Shown one piece after another: positions 17,605-25,700 of a stretch of 31,315 bases of DNA. Each line of letters starts with the position of its first letter. Positions within the stretch are counted from its first letter, which is position 1. The stretch is from a virus. Location: the IMG/VR virus record IMGVR_UViG_3300027881_000050, positions 1 to 31,315 of that record, one strand, 5' to 3'. The notes below the pieces were generated by a model. The model ran no database searches and was not told the DNA's origin. It saw only the letters and a program-made list of their open reading frames with translations. The translations under genes were made by a program, and so were the position numbers.

Positions 17605-18021
17605 TTATGAGCTTACTCTGTCTAGAGAGCCCACGCCTTCGAAATCCACTGATAGTGTTGCAAAGTCTTCGGTGGTAACACCGTGCTCAACTGATGTGAG
17701 GAGGGCATCGCCTTCCCAGTACTTTGTAGTAATCGCACGACTATCATAGAATCGAAGCATGACGACATTTCCTGCCTTCATAGTATCAAAAATGGTGTCA
17801 TCAGCATCATCGTAGTAACCACGTAGAGAACCACTCCAGTTCATCCACGTTCGAGCCTTGTAAACCCACGCATCTGCAAGCGATGCAACAAACGGCCTAC
17901 GCTCAGCTACATCGACTGAAATCGTGATGGTGAACTCGTTTCGTTCAGAAAGAGGGCTCCAGTTCTGTCCACTATCAGTTGAAAGGTCCACTCTTGCGTC
18001 AATTCCAACAATTGCAGCCAT
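17605..18021 (-). CDS. Major tail tube protein
   Basis: This 138-residue protein starts MAAIVGIDARVDLSTDSG at the ATG at 18021, which has GGAGG ten bases upstream. An upstream in-frame start at 18066 is disfavoured because this ribosome site lies inside that extension. It is a compact beta-rich protein; MLRFYDSRAITTKYWEGDAL followed by a VEHGV-TTEDFATLSVDFEG stretch is typical of siphovirus tube proteins of the short lambda-gpV/TP901 class. The position between tail terminator-like and tail chaperone genes supports the call. It is preceded by a gap of about 100 bp and followed by a strong hairpin, which fits an abundantly made virion protein with its own mRNA control. Confidence 0.88.
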   Translation of the reverse strand: MAAIVGIDARVDLSTDSGQNWSPLSERNEFTITISVDVAERRPFVASLADAWVYKARTWMNWSGSLRGYYDDADDTIFDTMKAGNVVMLRFYDSRAITTKYWEGDALLTSVEHGVTTEDFATLSVDFEGVGSLDRVSS

Positions 18022-18124
18022 GTTTAAATATCCTCCGTAAAGTATCTTCTTATGCACCTCCGTCACACAACAGAGTACGCTGTCTTAGTTCACAATTTTT
18101 TCCTTCACCTACTTCCTTCAATTG
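18022..18124. other. 103-bp gap upstream of the tail tube gene
   Basis: This is one of the two largest gene-free stretches. It holds the tail tube ribosome site (GGAGG near 18033) and an imperfect 12-bp palindrome, CAGAGTACGCTG, at about 18071-18082. A weak promoter-like pair can be drawn (TTGTGT, 18 bases, GATACT in the reading direction), but it matches consensus poorly and I do not call it. No small gene is visible. Confidence 0.35.
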
Positions 18125-18655
18125 TTATTGTGCTCTAAACGCCACAAATCCATCAGGTGCATCCTCTTCTACCCGTTCCCAAGATTTAAGCAAAGTAAAA
18201 CCTGCCAAGACCTCCGGAACATAAAGGATACCACCCTTAGCAACTCTCCAAGAAGTAAGTTCTAAACCAAACCATTTCTGCTTAGTTCCACGACCAAGAT
18301 AAGCCACACGTTCAGAAATACCCTGACGACGAAACGAGGTGTCACGAAGCATTTTCTTAACAAGTGCTGCACCAACAATTTCAGTTCCCTCAGGGAATTT
18401 TACTTCTTTATCTGGGATTAAAGGTACTCGACCAGACAACTCGGGTTTTTCTTCTTTCGGTTGAAGATGACGATCAATAGATGCTAAAGGAATAACCTTA
18501 TCTTCCTTCTTCTTTTTCTTCGAAGAACGTGATCTCTTAGGCTTTGGTTCCTCAACTATAATAGCCTCATCTATAGTCTCCTCAACCACGGCCTTCTCAA
18601 CTACTTCTTCTTCAACAGGCTCAACTTCAGGCTGTTCATTTGAATCTTGGAACAT
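18125..18655 (-). CDS. Hypothetical protein with acidic then Lys-rich N-terminus
   Basis: This 176-residue protein has an unusual two-part N-terminus. Residues 1-36 are strongly acidic (EPVEEEVVEKAVVEE), followed by a basic block (PKPKRSRSSKKKKK). The folded part, about residues 75-176, contains GILYVPEVLAGFTLLKSWERV and looks beta/alpha globular. I do not recognise a family. It has a strong ribosome site (AAGGAGG, four bases before the ATG) and sits between the tail terminator-like and tail tube genes, a slot often used for neck or tube-associated proteins. It may be a minor tail component or an extra decoration. The low-complexity N-terminus is probably disordered. Confidence 0.72.
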   Translation of the reverse strand: MFQDSNEQPEVEPVEEEVVEKAVVEETIDEAIIVEEPKPKRSRSSKKKKKEDKVIPLASIDRHLQPKEEKPELSGRVPLIPDKEVKFPEGTEIVGAALVKKMLRDTSFRRQGISERVAYLGRGTKQKWFGLELTSWRVAKGGILYVPEVLAGFTLLKSWERVEEDAPDGFVAFRAQ

Positions 18656-18664
18656 ATTTCCTCC

Positions 18665-19114
18665 TTAAAAATCAGGTCCTTCAACCACACGTATCTCAAA
18701 AGGTAACCAATACATCGGTACATCATTCATCTGTGTAACTTCTGGTTGATCTATTCTTTCTATTCTAACCCATGGTGTTTTACCATCAAGAGTGTGATCC
18801 CCCTCAAATAATGTTGCTAGGATTTCAATAATCTCTCGAAGTTCATCCTCAACTTCTTTTATCTCTCCAGTATAACGGAGCATAAATACCCCAATAATAC
18901 TCCAATTCCAAATCTTTTTCTTGAAGGGTTCAATAAAACTTCGACTTCCTCCACCAAAATCTAATAGACATCCGTACTTTTTACTTTCACCAAATAATTG
19001 CGTTAACAAGGTATCAATATCTCCAGCAACCACCTGATCCGTATGATCCATCTGTTCACTAAACGCTGCATAAATCGCATCAATAACAGCTTGCTCTTTT
19101 TCTCTATATCCCAC
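18665..19114 (-). CDS. Tail terminator-like / neck protein
   Basis: This 149-residue protein starts at a GTG (19114) with GGAGG six bases upstream, two bases after the previous stop. The sequence begins with a helix (YREKEQAVIDAIYAAF). Its central strand-turn-strand part ends with MYWLPFEIRVVEGP, similar in style to siphovirus tail terminators (lambda gpU type), which cap the tube before it joins the head. Its place in the order connector, gp10-like, this gene, tail tube is the expected one. Sequence similarity between tail terminators is weak, so this rests mainly on synteny and length. Confidence 0.68.
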   Translation of the reverse strand: MGYREKEQAVIDAIYAAFSEQMDHTDQVVAGDIDTLLTQLFGESKKYGCLLDFGGGSRSFIEPFKKKIWNWSIIGVFMLRYTGEIKEVEDELREIIEILATLFEGDHTLDGKTPWVRIERIDQPEVTQMNDVPMYWLPFEIRVVEGPDF

Positions 19115-19116
19115 AA

Positions 19117-19854
19117 CTATCCTCCAAACTCCCGCTTACCAATTTTACTTATAAATCCACGACGAATGAAATTAACATACAATCTAAACCAAGTAGAATA
19201 CCCTTTCCGTACCATCCGATGAAAATGTTCAGCCCCAGGAGTCCTAGACATAATCTCACCGTAGTAATCATATCGAGGAGTTCCAGGTGGATATTTTGAT
19301 GTAAAGTGTGACATACCCCGTTCAGCAATTTTATTCGCAATAATTCCAGCAGCTTGCTTAAGGTCCCGCTTAAAAGGTCGAGATGGTCGGCTACGAAGAT
19401 TCGCTCTAGGACCACCATACTTGGTCATTCTCCATGTCCCACGTTGATCCGAAGGACGTTTAAAAACAAACCCCGGCTTAGTCACCATCCAATCTACAAT
19501 TGCTTTGGCAGGAGGCTTCTTAGCTCCTTTAGAACGACCCTCACGAATAAAAATATTCGCTCCTATAGGTCCTTCATAAATTACTGCATCATGCTCACCT
19601 GATTTTCTAACAAAAATATTCTTGGCAGATGCACCACTGGCACCAACATTCTCTTTACCACCTACAGCAAGGCGCTGTCGTGCAAGTTCAGCAATTCGTT
19701 CAGCAACCGACAGTGCAGCCGTCTCTAAAAAATCATCAGCGATCCTTCTATGTACAACACGATCCTTTAGAAGACCTTGAACCTCATCAAGATCAACATG
19801 AACTCGTAAAGCTCCTATGCCATAATCAGCAGTCATATCAGACTTAGGAAGCAC
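19117..19854 (-). CDS. HK97 gp10-like tail component / head-tail joining protein
   Basis: This 245-residue protein is in the HK97-gp10 position after the head-tail connector. The GTG at 19854 overlaps the previous stop by 11 bp and has GGAG seven bases upstream. The ATG six codons later has no ribosome site, so I prefer GTG. The N-terminal half has a helix (RIADDFLETAALSVAERIAELARQ), and the centre has a basic, glycine-rich stretch (IFIREGRSKGAKKPP) and RPSRPFKRDLKQA, similar to gp10-like proteins. The C-terminal 80 residues (MSHFTSKYPPGTPRYDYYGE onward) extend beyond the usual gp10 length. It likely belongs to the neck or tail completion complex. Confidence 0.7.
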   Translation of the reverse strand: MLPKSDMTADYGIGALRVHVDLDEVQGLLKDRVVHRRIADDFLETAALSVAERIAELARQRLAVGGKENVGASGASAKNIFVRKSGEHDAVIYEGPIGANIFIREGRSKGAKKPPAKAIVDWMVTKPGFVFKRPSDQRGTWRMTKYGGPRANLRSRPSRPFKRDLKQAAGIIANKIAERGMSHFTSKYPPGTPRYDYYGEIMSRTPGAEHFHRMVRKGYSTWFRLYVNFIRRGFISKIGKREFGG

Positions 19855-20407
19855 GAATCTTCTCCCTACGAAGCATACGCTTCATAATCTGTGTTAGGTG
19901 TGAGGTCAAACCAACGTTTAAATTCGGAGTTGTCTCTCCTTCTTGTCGATCTGGAGAAGCCCACTTAATCGTGGAATCAGCACCATAACGCTGACGATAA
20001 TTAATAATCGCTGCAATCATAGCAGCCGCAGTTGCCTTAATCTTAGGAGAAACCGTAGTATCTCCTGAAGTATAATCAATCTGAACGTTCAGTACACCCT
20101 CAGGAAAATTCTGAGTTGTAAGTTCTACTCGATTAGAATAAACAACATAATCTCCTGAAATCAGAGCAACACCATGAATTCGAATTGCTTCAATCGAAAT
20201 AATTGGGGGTTCTCGCACGATAAGCAAGTTTGTTCCATCCCCATCATGTGTTTCATTTGTAAGTACAATAGACAATCCTAGATTAGGCGTACCCATCCGT
20301 TCTCGAATCATATCATCAACCACTTCACTCCAGAAATCTTTTAAATCACTAACTGGAAATGGATGAAGTGATACTGCTTCTTCTTTAGAGCACAATTCCC
20401 AAGCCAT
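19844..20407 (-). CDS. Head-tail connector (gp6-like adaptor)
   Basis: This 187-residue protein starts MAWELCSKEEAVSLHPFP. The ATG at 20407 has GAGG six bases upstream. A longer reading from 20482 would run through the terminator hairpin and is rejected. It opens with a helix that includes FWSEVVDDMIRERMG, has a central beta section (IVLTNETHDGDGTNLLIVREPPI) and then a helical C-terminus (KIKATAAAMIAAIINYRQRYG). This matches the layout of gp6/gp15-type connector proteins that ring the portal outlet. Position right after the major capsid protein supports the role. Its last bases overlap the next gene. Confidence 0.78.
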   Translation of the reverse strand: MAWELCSKEEAVSLHPFPVSDLKDFWSEVVDDMIRERMGTPNLGLSIVLTNETHDGDGTNLLIVREPPIISIEAIRIHGVALISGDYVVYSNRVELTTQNFPEGVLNVQIDYTSGDTTVSPKIKATAAAMIAAIINYRQRYGADSTIKWASPDRQEGETTPNLNVGLTSHLTQIMKRMLRREKIRAS

Positions 20408-20451
20408 AATATCCTCTTTAAAGTCTAAATTTGGACTAAGTACTACAATCG
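20408..20451. other. Leader of the connector gene with near-palindrome
   Basis: After the hairpin, the 44 bases before the connector ATG contain AGTCTAAATTTGGACT at 20422-20437, a 16-bp palindrome with one mismatched pair (14 of 16 positions match), and the GAGG ribosome site. It could be an operator or an mRNA stem. I see no convincing promoter beside it. Confidence 0.3.
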
Positions 20452-20485
20452 AAAAGAAAAATGGGGTGCCCACAAGGGACACCCC
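20452..20485 (-). terminator. Intrinsic terminator after the major capsid gene
   Basis: In the reading direction, GGGGTGTCCC and GGGCACCCC form a 9-bp GC-rich stem with one bulged base and a TTGT loop. It is followed by ATTTTTCTTTT, a good U-tract. It begins about 29 bases after the major capsid stop codon. It fits a strong intrinsic terminator that would let the capsid gene be expressed in excess of the connector and tail genes, with read-through or a further promoter supplying those. Confidence 0.88.
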
Positions 20486-20513
20486 ACCAGATTTCTCTAA
20501 AAGACCTATGGGA

Positions 20514-21887
20514 TTAGGCCAGTTTAACGTGACGGACTACACTAACCAAGTTTGGATGAACGAGACGTGCTGCGATGTAACCCTTCAACATATAGTCAAA
20601 GGTATCCTTAATACGAGCTAGTTCAACAAACGAGAATAGACGGTCAGTCTGTCGTCCCATATCATCGATCTTACCCAAGAATGCTCCACCACGACGAGGG
20701 TTGTAATTGGCAAGAAGAATATTCTGCTCACCAGCAGACAACGGCTTGATTGCCTTAAGAGTTGTTCCTGCGCCAGTATCGATAGAACCATCATCCAAGT
20801 ATGCTTCAACTGAACCATTGACTGTACCTGCGGAGTCATAGGTCAATGCCGGGATGATATCAAGAATCTTCAAGTTTGCATTTCCGGTTGCAAGACCTCT
20901 CCAAATAATATAGAGAAGTGCAGTGGCATCAGCGGTCCACGCAAGGTTGACTTCGTTGTTGGTTGTTTCCGTGGTATCACTATCCTCTGTACCAGCAACC
21001 TGTTCGCCATAAGCGGTCACAGATGAAATAACGTAGAAGTACTCGTCATCAATCAATGAGCCTGTGGCACCCTTAGTTGCGGTAACAGCAGGGGAAGTTG
21101 TGGTTTCTGCCGGAGAAATGAAGTCAGATTCCATGATCGGAACGTTTGCATATGCTGCCATGATGATTTTTCCATCGGCCAATACTGCTTCGGTCAATGG
21201 AATTTGAACCTTAGTCTGGAGGCCATCGACAACCTGCTTCATACGGGTGCCCATGAGCCAAACCTTCGGGTCTCCCCGAACGCCTCGGAATCCTGTTGCC
21301 TTAGCAATTGCCTGATCCAAGTCATCCAGTGCGACTATGTTTCCACCACCATCAATGATGTTGGCAGGAGAATAGGCGAACATACGAGGAATAATACCTG
21401 AGTACTGATAAGCATCACCAGTGAAGGTAATGTCATCTGCACAGCCCCACATGAGACCATATTCAATGATGTTGGACATACCTTCGAGCGAACCCTCAAG
21501 TTCAGTGGAGAGCGCATCAATGAAGCCCTCATCCATAGACTGAGCAAAACCAGAAACCGATCCCCAAATACGCTGAATCTTCATCTGGACAGTTTTGCGC
21601 TGGTAGACCGAGTTCTTTGCATTCGCCGGGGTGACCTCACCTTCGAACCAAGCCTGCGGGTGGCTAGAACGAACATTGTACTCGTGGGTCTTGCTTCCTG
21701 CCTCAAGAACACTGAACAATACAGCAAGAGGCTGAAGCTTCAAAAGTTCCTCGTGGAGAATCGGGTCAAGATCGTAAGGCAAAAGTGCAGCACCATCACC
21801 AGTGGTTAGAAGTGCCTTTCGGAGTTCTTCTCCACCGCCGATCTGCTCCATGATATTCTTATAAATACGATCCTTTACGGTTTCCAT
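20514..21887 (-). CDS. HK97-fold major capsid protein with Ig-like insertion
   Basis: This 457-residue protein lies directly after the protease gene. It starts METVKDRIYKNIMEQIGGG at the ATG at 21887, with AAGGA six bases upstream. Residues 1-255 show the HK97 major capsid pattern (LLPYDLDPILHEEL; FEGEVTPANAKNSVYQ; VWLMGTRMKQVVDGL; MAAYANVPIMESDF). Residues about 257-379 are an inserted beta-sandwich module (DEYFYVISSVTAYGE; NNEVNLAWTADATALLYIIWR) of FnIII/Ig type. The capsid fold resumes at NILLANYNPRRGG and ends LVSVVRHVKLA. It has no long N-terminal scaffold (delta) domain; that role probably falls to the protease's acidic tail. The inserted domain would project from the capsid surface. 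A strong terminator hairpin follows. Confidence 0.92.
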   Translation of the reverse strand: METVKDRIYKNIMEQIGGGEELRKALLTTGDGAALLPYDLDPILHEELLKLQPLAVLFSVLEAGSKTHEYNVRSSHPQAWFEGEVTPANAKNSVYQRKTVQMKIQRIWGSVSGFAQSMDEGFIDALSTELEGSLEGMSNIIEYGLMWGCADDITFTGDAYQYSGIIPRMFAYSPANIIDGGGNIVALDDLDQAIAKATGFRGVRGDPKVWLMGTRMKQVVDGLQTKVQIPLTEAVLADGKIIMAAYANVPIMESDFISPAETTTSPAVTATKGATGSLIDDEYFYVISSVTAYGEQVAGTEDSDTTETTNNEVNLAWTADATALLYIIWRGLATGNANLKILDIIPALTYDSAGTVNGSVEAYLDDGSIDTGAGTTLKAIKPLSAGEQNILLANYNPRRGGAFLGKIDDMGRQTDRLFSFVELARIKDTFDYMLKGYIAARLVHPNLVSVVRHVKLA

Positions 21888-21907
21888 GATTTTTCCTTTA
21901 AAAAAGA

Positions 21908-23269
21908 TTAACTGCGCTCACGAATCGTAACTCGTGGCTGATCACTTAGATAATTGCGAATTGCTGACTTTAGCATATCAGGCTTTTTACCACCTGCGCT
22001 CTCCGAAGACTCTTGAATTTCTTCAGCAGTCTCATGTGGAAGAGCAGTTATTGCTGTCTGTCCCTTTCGCTTTGCAGGCTCCATAAGATTACTTACCATC
22101 TCTGTCAACTCTGCAACTTGGAACTGAAGGTCTAAAACCTCAGCTACTAATGTGGATTCCTCCTCATCAGCTTCCTCTACATCTTCTACTTTCTCCGCCT
22201 CTGGCTGCTCAGTTCCCTGAACCTCTGCCTCGGCCTCTGAGAGAGCATCAATTAGAGCCCTTGCCAATGGAAGATACTCTTCCACGGTAGCTGGACTAAT
22301 GCCCAGTTCTTCCTCTTCAATCGATTCTTCCTCGATTGTGTCAACCTCGGACGCAACTTCCTCCTCAGGTTCGAGGTCCGTCTCTTCGGTAGCTTCTTGA
22401 GAATCAAACAAAACGCTATCTGGATCGTTCTCTTCATCTTCCTCAGTAAGTCGAACATCAAGGTCTTCAAGAACTTCTTCAACACCCTCATCTTCTTCTA
22501 CTGCTTCAAGAGCTTCCTCTTCTTCATCAACAGAAGATTCAAGTACTTCTTCAGTCTCTTCCTCAGCCAATTCCTCAGCTTCGTCAACTGATGCCTCGAT
22601 CTCTTCTTCGATAGTTTCCTCCGCCACGATCTCCTCTTCCGGCTGGAGGTCCTTTTGTAACTTTGTCATATCGATTCCCTCCTCCGTTGCAGGGGTCGTA
22701 ACTGCGCCCAAGGCTTTAGAAACCATGGCGAAACCATGTTCAACAACCATTTGACGCAATTCTCGATTCATAGGAACACTTTTTTCTTCATCCAAAAAGA
22801 GACGTGCATCATAGTTAGCAGGATGATCTACCAAACTAATCTCAACAAGATCATAGTTAACAATCGTCCAACCACCTGTCTCTTCATCAATCTCAATGTC
22901 AGCCCATGAACTAATAATAATACCAACACTTAAAGCTTTCAAAAGCCCATTCTTAACCTGGAACACGGCTTCGGGATCAATAACATGAATCTCCACCTCA
23001 TTCCACTTAAGACCATCATCTTTACCAATGTTAAGAACTTTTGCAACTGGCTTAGGCATATGCATATAACGAATATTGCCCCATTGTCGGTACTTCGGAA
23101 TAGCGTTTTCTGTTGCTTCCCTTGTGATAATGTCACCAACTTCATCAACTGCATCACTAGTAAAAAATCCACGAACAAAGATACTTCCATCTTCCTGAAC
23201 TACAAAACCCTTACTAAGTGGAACACCAATATGCTTGTGAATAAACTGTCCTCGTGATCGTACAGCCAT
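21908..23269 (-). CDS. Prohead protease (HK97/S78-like) fused to acidic scaffold-like domain
   Basis: This 453-residue protein starts at the ATG at 23269, where AAGGAG precedes by seven bases. An upstream TTG at 23284 is possible but has no such site. The first 160 residues look like an HK97 prohead protease, with His70 (IRYMHMPKP), Ser114 (LLKALSVGI) and the EISLVDHPAN segment as likely active-site elements. The enzyme would cleave scaffold and capsid precursors during maturation. From about residue 195 to 375 the protein is extremely acidic (EEEIVAEETIEEEIEA style) and low complexity. A helical region follows (VLDLQFQVAELTEMVSNLM), then a basic tail ending RVTIRERS. The acidic stretch plus coiled coil fits a scaffold. 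The capsid gene lacks its own scaffold domain, which supports a protease-scaffold fusion. Confidence 0.87.
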   Translation of the reverse strand: MAVRSRGQFIHKHIGVPLSKGFVVQEDGSIFVRGFFTSDAVDEVGDIITREATENAIPKYRQWGNIRYMHMPKPVAKVLNIGKDDGLKWNEVEIHVIDPEAVFQVKNGLLKALSVGIIISSWADIEIDEETGGWTIVNYDLVEISLVDHPANYDARLFLDEEKSVPMNRELRQMVVEHGFAMVSKALGAVTTPATEEGIDMTKLQKDLQPEEEIVAEETIEEEIEASVDEAEELAEEETEEVLESSVDEEEEALEAVEEDEGVEEVLEDLDVRLTEEDEENDPDSVLFDSQEATEETDLEPEEEVASEVDTIEEESIEEEELGISPATVEEYLPLARALIDALSEAEAEVQGTEQPEAEKVEDVEEADEEESTLVAEVLDLQFQVAELTEMVSNLMEPAKRKGQTAITALPHETAEEIQESSESAGGKKPDMLKSAIRNYLSDQPRVTIRERS

Positions 23270-23287
23270 GTCCGTCTCCTTCAAAAG

Positions 23288-23557
23288 TTAGAGGGCTCCC
23301 CTCTGCGCAGCTTCAATAAGTAGTTTTGCACGACGAACCCCATAAACTCGTGATAATTTTTGAAATCCAACATCTTTCACCATATCACAGGTGAGTGACT
23401 TGGCTCCACCATGCAGTACAATAGGAATACCCCAAATATTCTTCCAGCGTTCGTAAAGAACAGGAACTACCGCCTCTGGAAGAAATCCATCAATATCCGG
23501 GCTACGAGGAGCCAATCGATGCGTTCTACGTCTAATTACTATGTTTGACATATTCAT
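23288..23557 (-). CDS. Small hypothetical protein between portal and protease
   Basis: This 89-residue protein starts MNMSNIVIRRRTHRLAPRS, with GAGG six bases before the ATG at 23557. It is basic at the N-terminus, has a central hydrophobic segment (VPVLYERWKNIWGIPIVLHG) and a C-terminal helical part (VRRAKLLIEAAQRGAL). I do not recognise it. It sits between the zinc-ribbon gene (59-bp gap) and the protease gene (18 bp). It may be a head-module accessory protein or a DNA-binding factor. No transmembrane signature is clear. Confidence 0.65.
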   Translation of the reverse strand: MNMSNIVIRRRTHRLAPRSPDIDGFLPEAVVPVLYERWKNIWGIPIVLHGGAKSLTCDMVKDVGFQKLSRVYGVRRAKLLIEAAQRGAL

Positions 23558-23616
23558 CTATTCCTCTACAATTGAATCCACACAAAATCGGAAACTTCCT
23601 TTTTTATAAAATCTCT

Positions 23617-23901
23617 TTATTCTTTTCTAAGAGTCAACTCACTAACTTTAGAAACCATTCTTCGTGCAGCTTGAGTAGAAATTGCGTCTACCAATTGATA
23701 CATCGCTCTTGTAATTGGATCAGCAGTATACCAAACCTTCGGAGTATTACAATCAGGACAACGAATTACAAGATTGGGTCCTCTTGTTTGCATATACTTT
23801 CCCCCAATATCTTCTGCCGGATGAAATTCACCACCAAGAACACTCCCCAAACATCGTCTGCACTCCTCATTAATGCAAAACCACTCGGTTGTTTTAGCCA
23901 T
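23617..23901 (-). CDS. Zinc-ribbon-like small protein after the portal
   Basis: This 94-residue protein has two CxxC pairs, Cys14/Cys17 and Cys48/Cys51, consistent with a zinc ribbon, plus Cys9. The start is the ATG at 23901, whose first bases overlap the portal stop (ATGGCTAA), with GAGGAAG upstream; a start 12 codons earlier lies deeper in the portal gene and lacks a site. The C-terminal half is helical (VDAISTQAARRMVSKV). Small Cys-pair proteins in phage head modules may bind DNA or act as regulators. The exact role is unknown. Confidence 0.75.
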   Translation of the reverse strand: MAKTTEWFCINEECRRCLGSVLGGEFHPAEDIGGKYMQTRGPNLVIRCPDCNTPKVWYTADPITRAMYQLVDAISTQAARRMVSKVSELTLRKE

Positions 23902-25666
23902 TTTGAACTTCCTCCACAATTCCAAAAACATTCTCAAAAATTTCTTTTACGGCTTCTACATCATGGGCATGTTCAAGCCGTTTTTGTACTAAACTTGCAA
24001 TTTCTACGGGAATATGTTCTGTTCTATATGAACGAAGTTTCATCCCTCGTCTCATTCGACCTACAGCAAATTTACGCCATGCCCGAATCTCTGCAATTAA
24101 CCTTCCGGTAACCTCGGTTCGAAAAGTATTCGCAAGTCCCTGTGCTTCATCCCAAGATTCAGCATTAATCTCTGGACCTTGCCAATCACCTAATTGAGGA
24201 TTAGCTTCAGAACGAGTTGTTGTAAGAAACGGACCAACTCCAGCTTCAAGTTCTTGAAGTTGCCTAGCAGCATCATCATGATCATCTCCACGAGGCGGGT
24301 CTTGATCATCATTAGTTGGTTCTCCCGTTTCAGATGGAGAATCCTCTTCGTCTTCTCGACCTTCAGGTGGACTACCTCGTGGTTCTTGACCTACATTAGA
24401 AGGCATTATATAAATATCACCGCCTTCCCTATCTTCCCGCCCCAATTCTTCACGAGCTTCATTAGGACTCAAAACTCCAAATTGAATATATCGCATATGA
24501 ACTGTTGCTCGTTCCACTGCGGTCATAAAATCTGGATTGTTAAATTGAAAAACCCAACCTTCAGAAAGAAATTCACGAACATGAACCTGTTCATAAAGAG
24601 CGGTTTCAACTAATTTAAAAAGCGGCTCCATAGTTGTTTCATGAAACTGTCTACGAGCTTCACGAATATTAGCACTTGATAAAGTCTCTCCAATTCCAAG
24701 AACCGGACCACTTGTTCCGGCTACAGCCAACGTTTCTTCTCGAACATCATCTCGGGCTTCAATATACGGAAGAGAATCCGGTAAATCATCTACCCGCTCA
24801 ATTTTTAATTCGCCTTGAACAGCAACCGGATTACGCCCTCGATTCTGCGGTCCAGCATATTTGCTATTTAAAAGTGAAACAAATGTGTCAAAGGCTTCAT
24901 CAGAAATGTCGTGCGGAAGCATATAAATAAGTTCCGGACGATTGCTATTTTTCATATACTCACGAGCAGCCGTTTGAAGATACAAATCAAGCGGAAGCGT
25001 GTATTCTGTTAGAGCCTCGATATCTGATCCACCAAGAGGTGATCCTTCCCAATCAGGATTCATAATAAATACAATATCGCCTGGATCATCAATTTCAGTT
25101 CGAATTCTTGGGTCTTTGACAGGATACTGAATAAAGGCTGGACTCTTAAAATAACCGAATTCATCCACGTTAGGAACAACAAGTCCCGGTAGATGGTCAA
25201 AACCAATTGTTTGCCCTGCATTATTGCGAATTAAAAGATACGCAGCCTGACCAAAAAAACGTAGATACTCTGCACCAATGGTAAGTTTATACGCCAAACT
25301 TTGATAATCTTTAATGTTATCCCATTCACGCTCTTGATTAGCATAAAATCGAAGTAGCCTCGTGCGTTGTTCGTCTGTAGCCGCTTCTCCCCAGTCATCA
25401 TGCTTCGACAATTTCCACCATGCACCAATCGTAGCACGACCAATAGCACTCATAGCCGCACGAGTATATCCATGCACTTTAATCGTATCCATCATTGTCC
25501 AAAAAAGAAGGAACTTTTTTAGGCTAGGATATGCTTCATTTTTAAATAGTGCTTGTATATCTGCCGGAAAAACTGGCCTGTATTCTGATTCCGCTGCTCT
25601 CTGAATAACAGCGATCCTACGGTCACCCGTAGAAACATTCCTTGACAAGCCAAGTACTCTACTCAT
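23894..25666 (-). CDS. Portal protein (HK97/PF04860-like)
   Basis: This 590-residue protein is in the portal position ahead of protease and capsid genes. The ATG at 25666 has GAGG seven bases upstream. Residues about 60-440 match the HK97-type portal pattern (IGAEYLRFFGQAAYLLIRN; FNPDF-type segments; VLGIGETLSSANIREARRQF; VLSPNEAREELGRED). The portal dodecamer forms the DNA entry channel at one capsid vertex and binds the terminase and connector. A Pro/Asp/Glu/Gly-rich disordered linker (about residues 445-490, PPEGREDEEDSPSETG) joins a C-terminal extension of about 100 residues (WRKFAVGRMRRGMKL) that is more basic and helical, longer than in many portals. No terminase is present; it may lie beyond the right edge. 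Confidence 0.9.
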   Translation of the reverse strand: MSRVLGLSRNVSTGDRRIAVIQRAAESEYRPVFPADIQALFKNEAYPSLKKFLLFWTMMDTIKVHGYTRAAMSAIGRATIGAWWKLSKHDDWGEAATDEQRTRLLRFYANQEREWDNIKDYQSLAYKLTIGAEYLRFFGQAAYLLIRNNAGQTIGFDHLPGLVVPNVDEFGYFKSPAFIQYPVKDPRIRTEIDDPGDIVFIMNPDWEGSPLGGSDIEALTEYTLPLDLYLQTAAREYMKNSNRPELIYMLPHDISDEAFDTFVSLLNSKYAGPQNRGRNPVAVQGELKIERVDDLPDSLPYIEARDDVREETLAVAGTSGPVLGIGETLSSANIREARRQFHETTMEPLFKLVETALYEQVHVREFLSEGWVFQFNNPDFMTAVERATVHMRYIQFGVLSPNEAREELGREDREGGDIYIMPSNVGQEPRGSPPEGREDEEDSPSETGEPTNDDQDPPRGDDHDDAARQLQELEAGVGPFLTTTRSEANPQLGDWQGPEINAESWDEAQGLANTFRTEVTGRLIAEIRAWRKFAVGRMRRGMKLRSYRTEHIPVEIASLVQKRLEHAHDVEAVKEIFENVFGIVEEVQNG

Positions 25667-25700
25667 AAAGACACCTCATAATAGTAATCACTACAATCGA

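Noticed and set aside
18022-18124. Promoter before the tail tube gene
   Set aside because: Only a weak -35/-10-like pair can be drawn and it matches consensus poorly.
20408-20482. Longer N-terminus for the head-tail connector
   Set aside because: It would translate the terminator hairpin, and a good ribosome site precedes the ATG at 20407.
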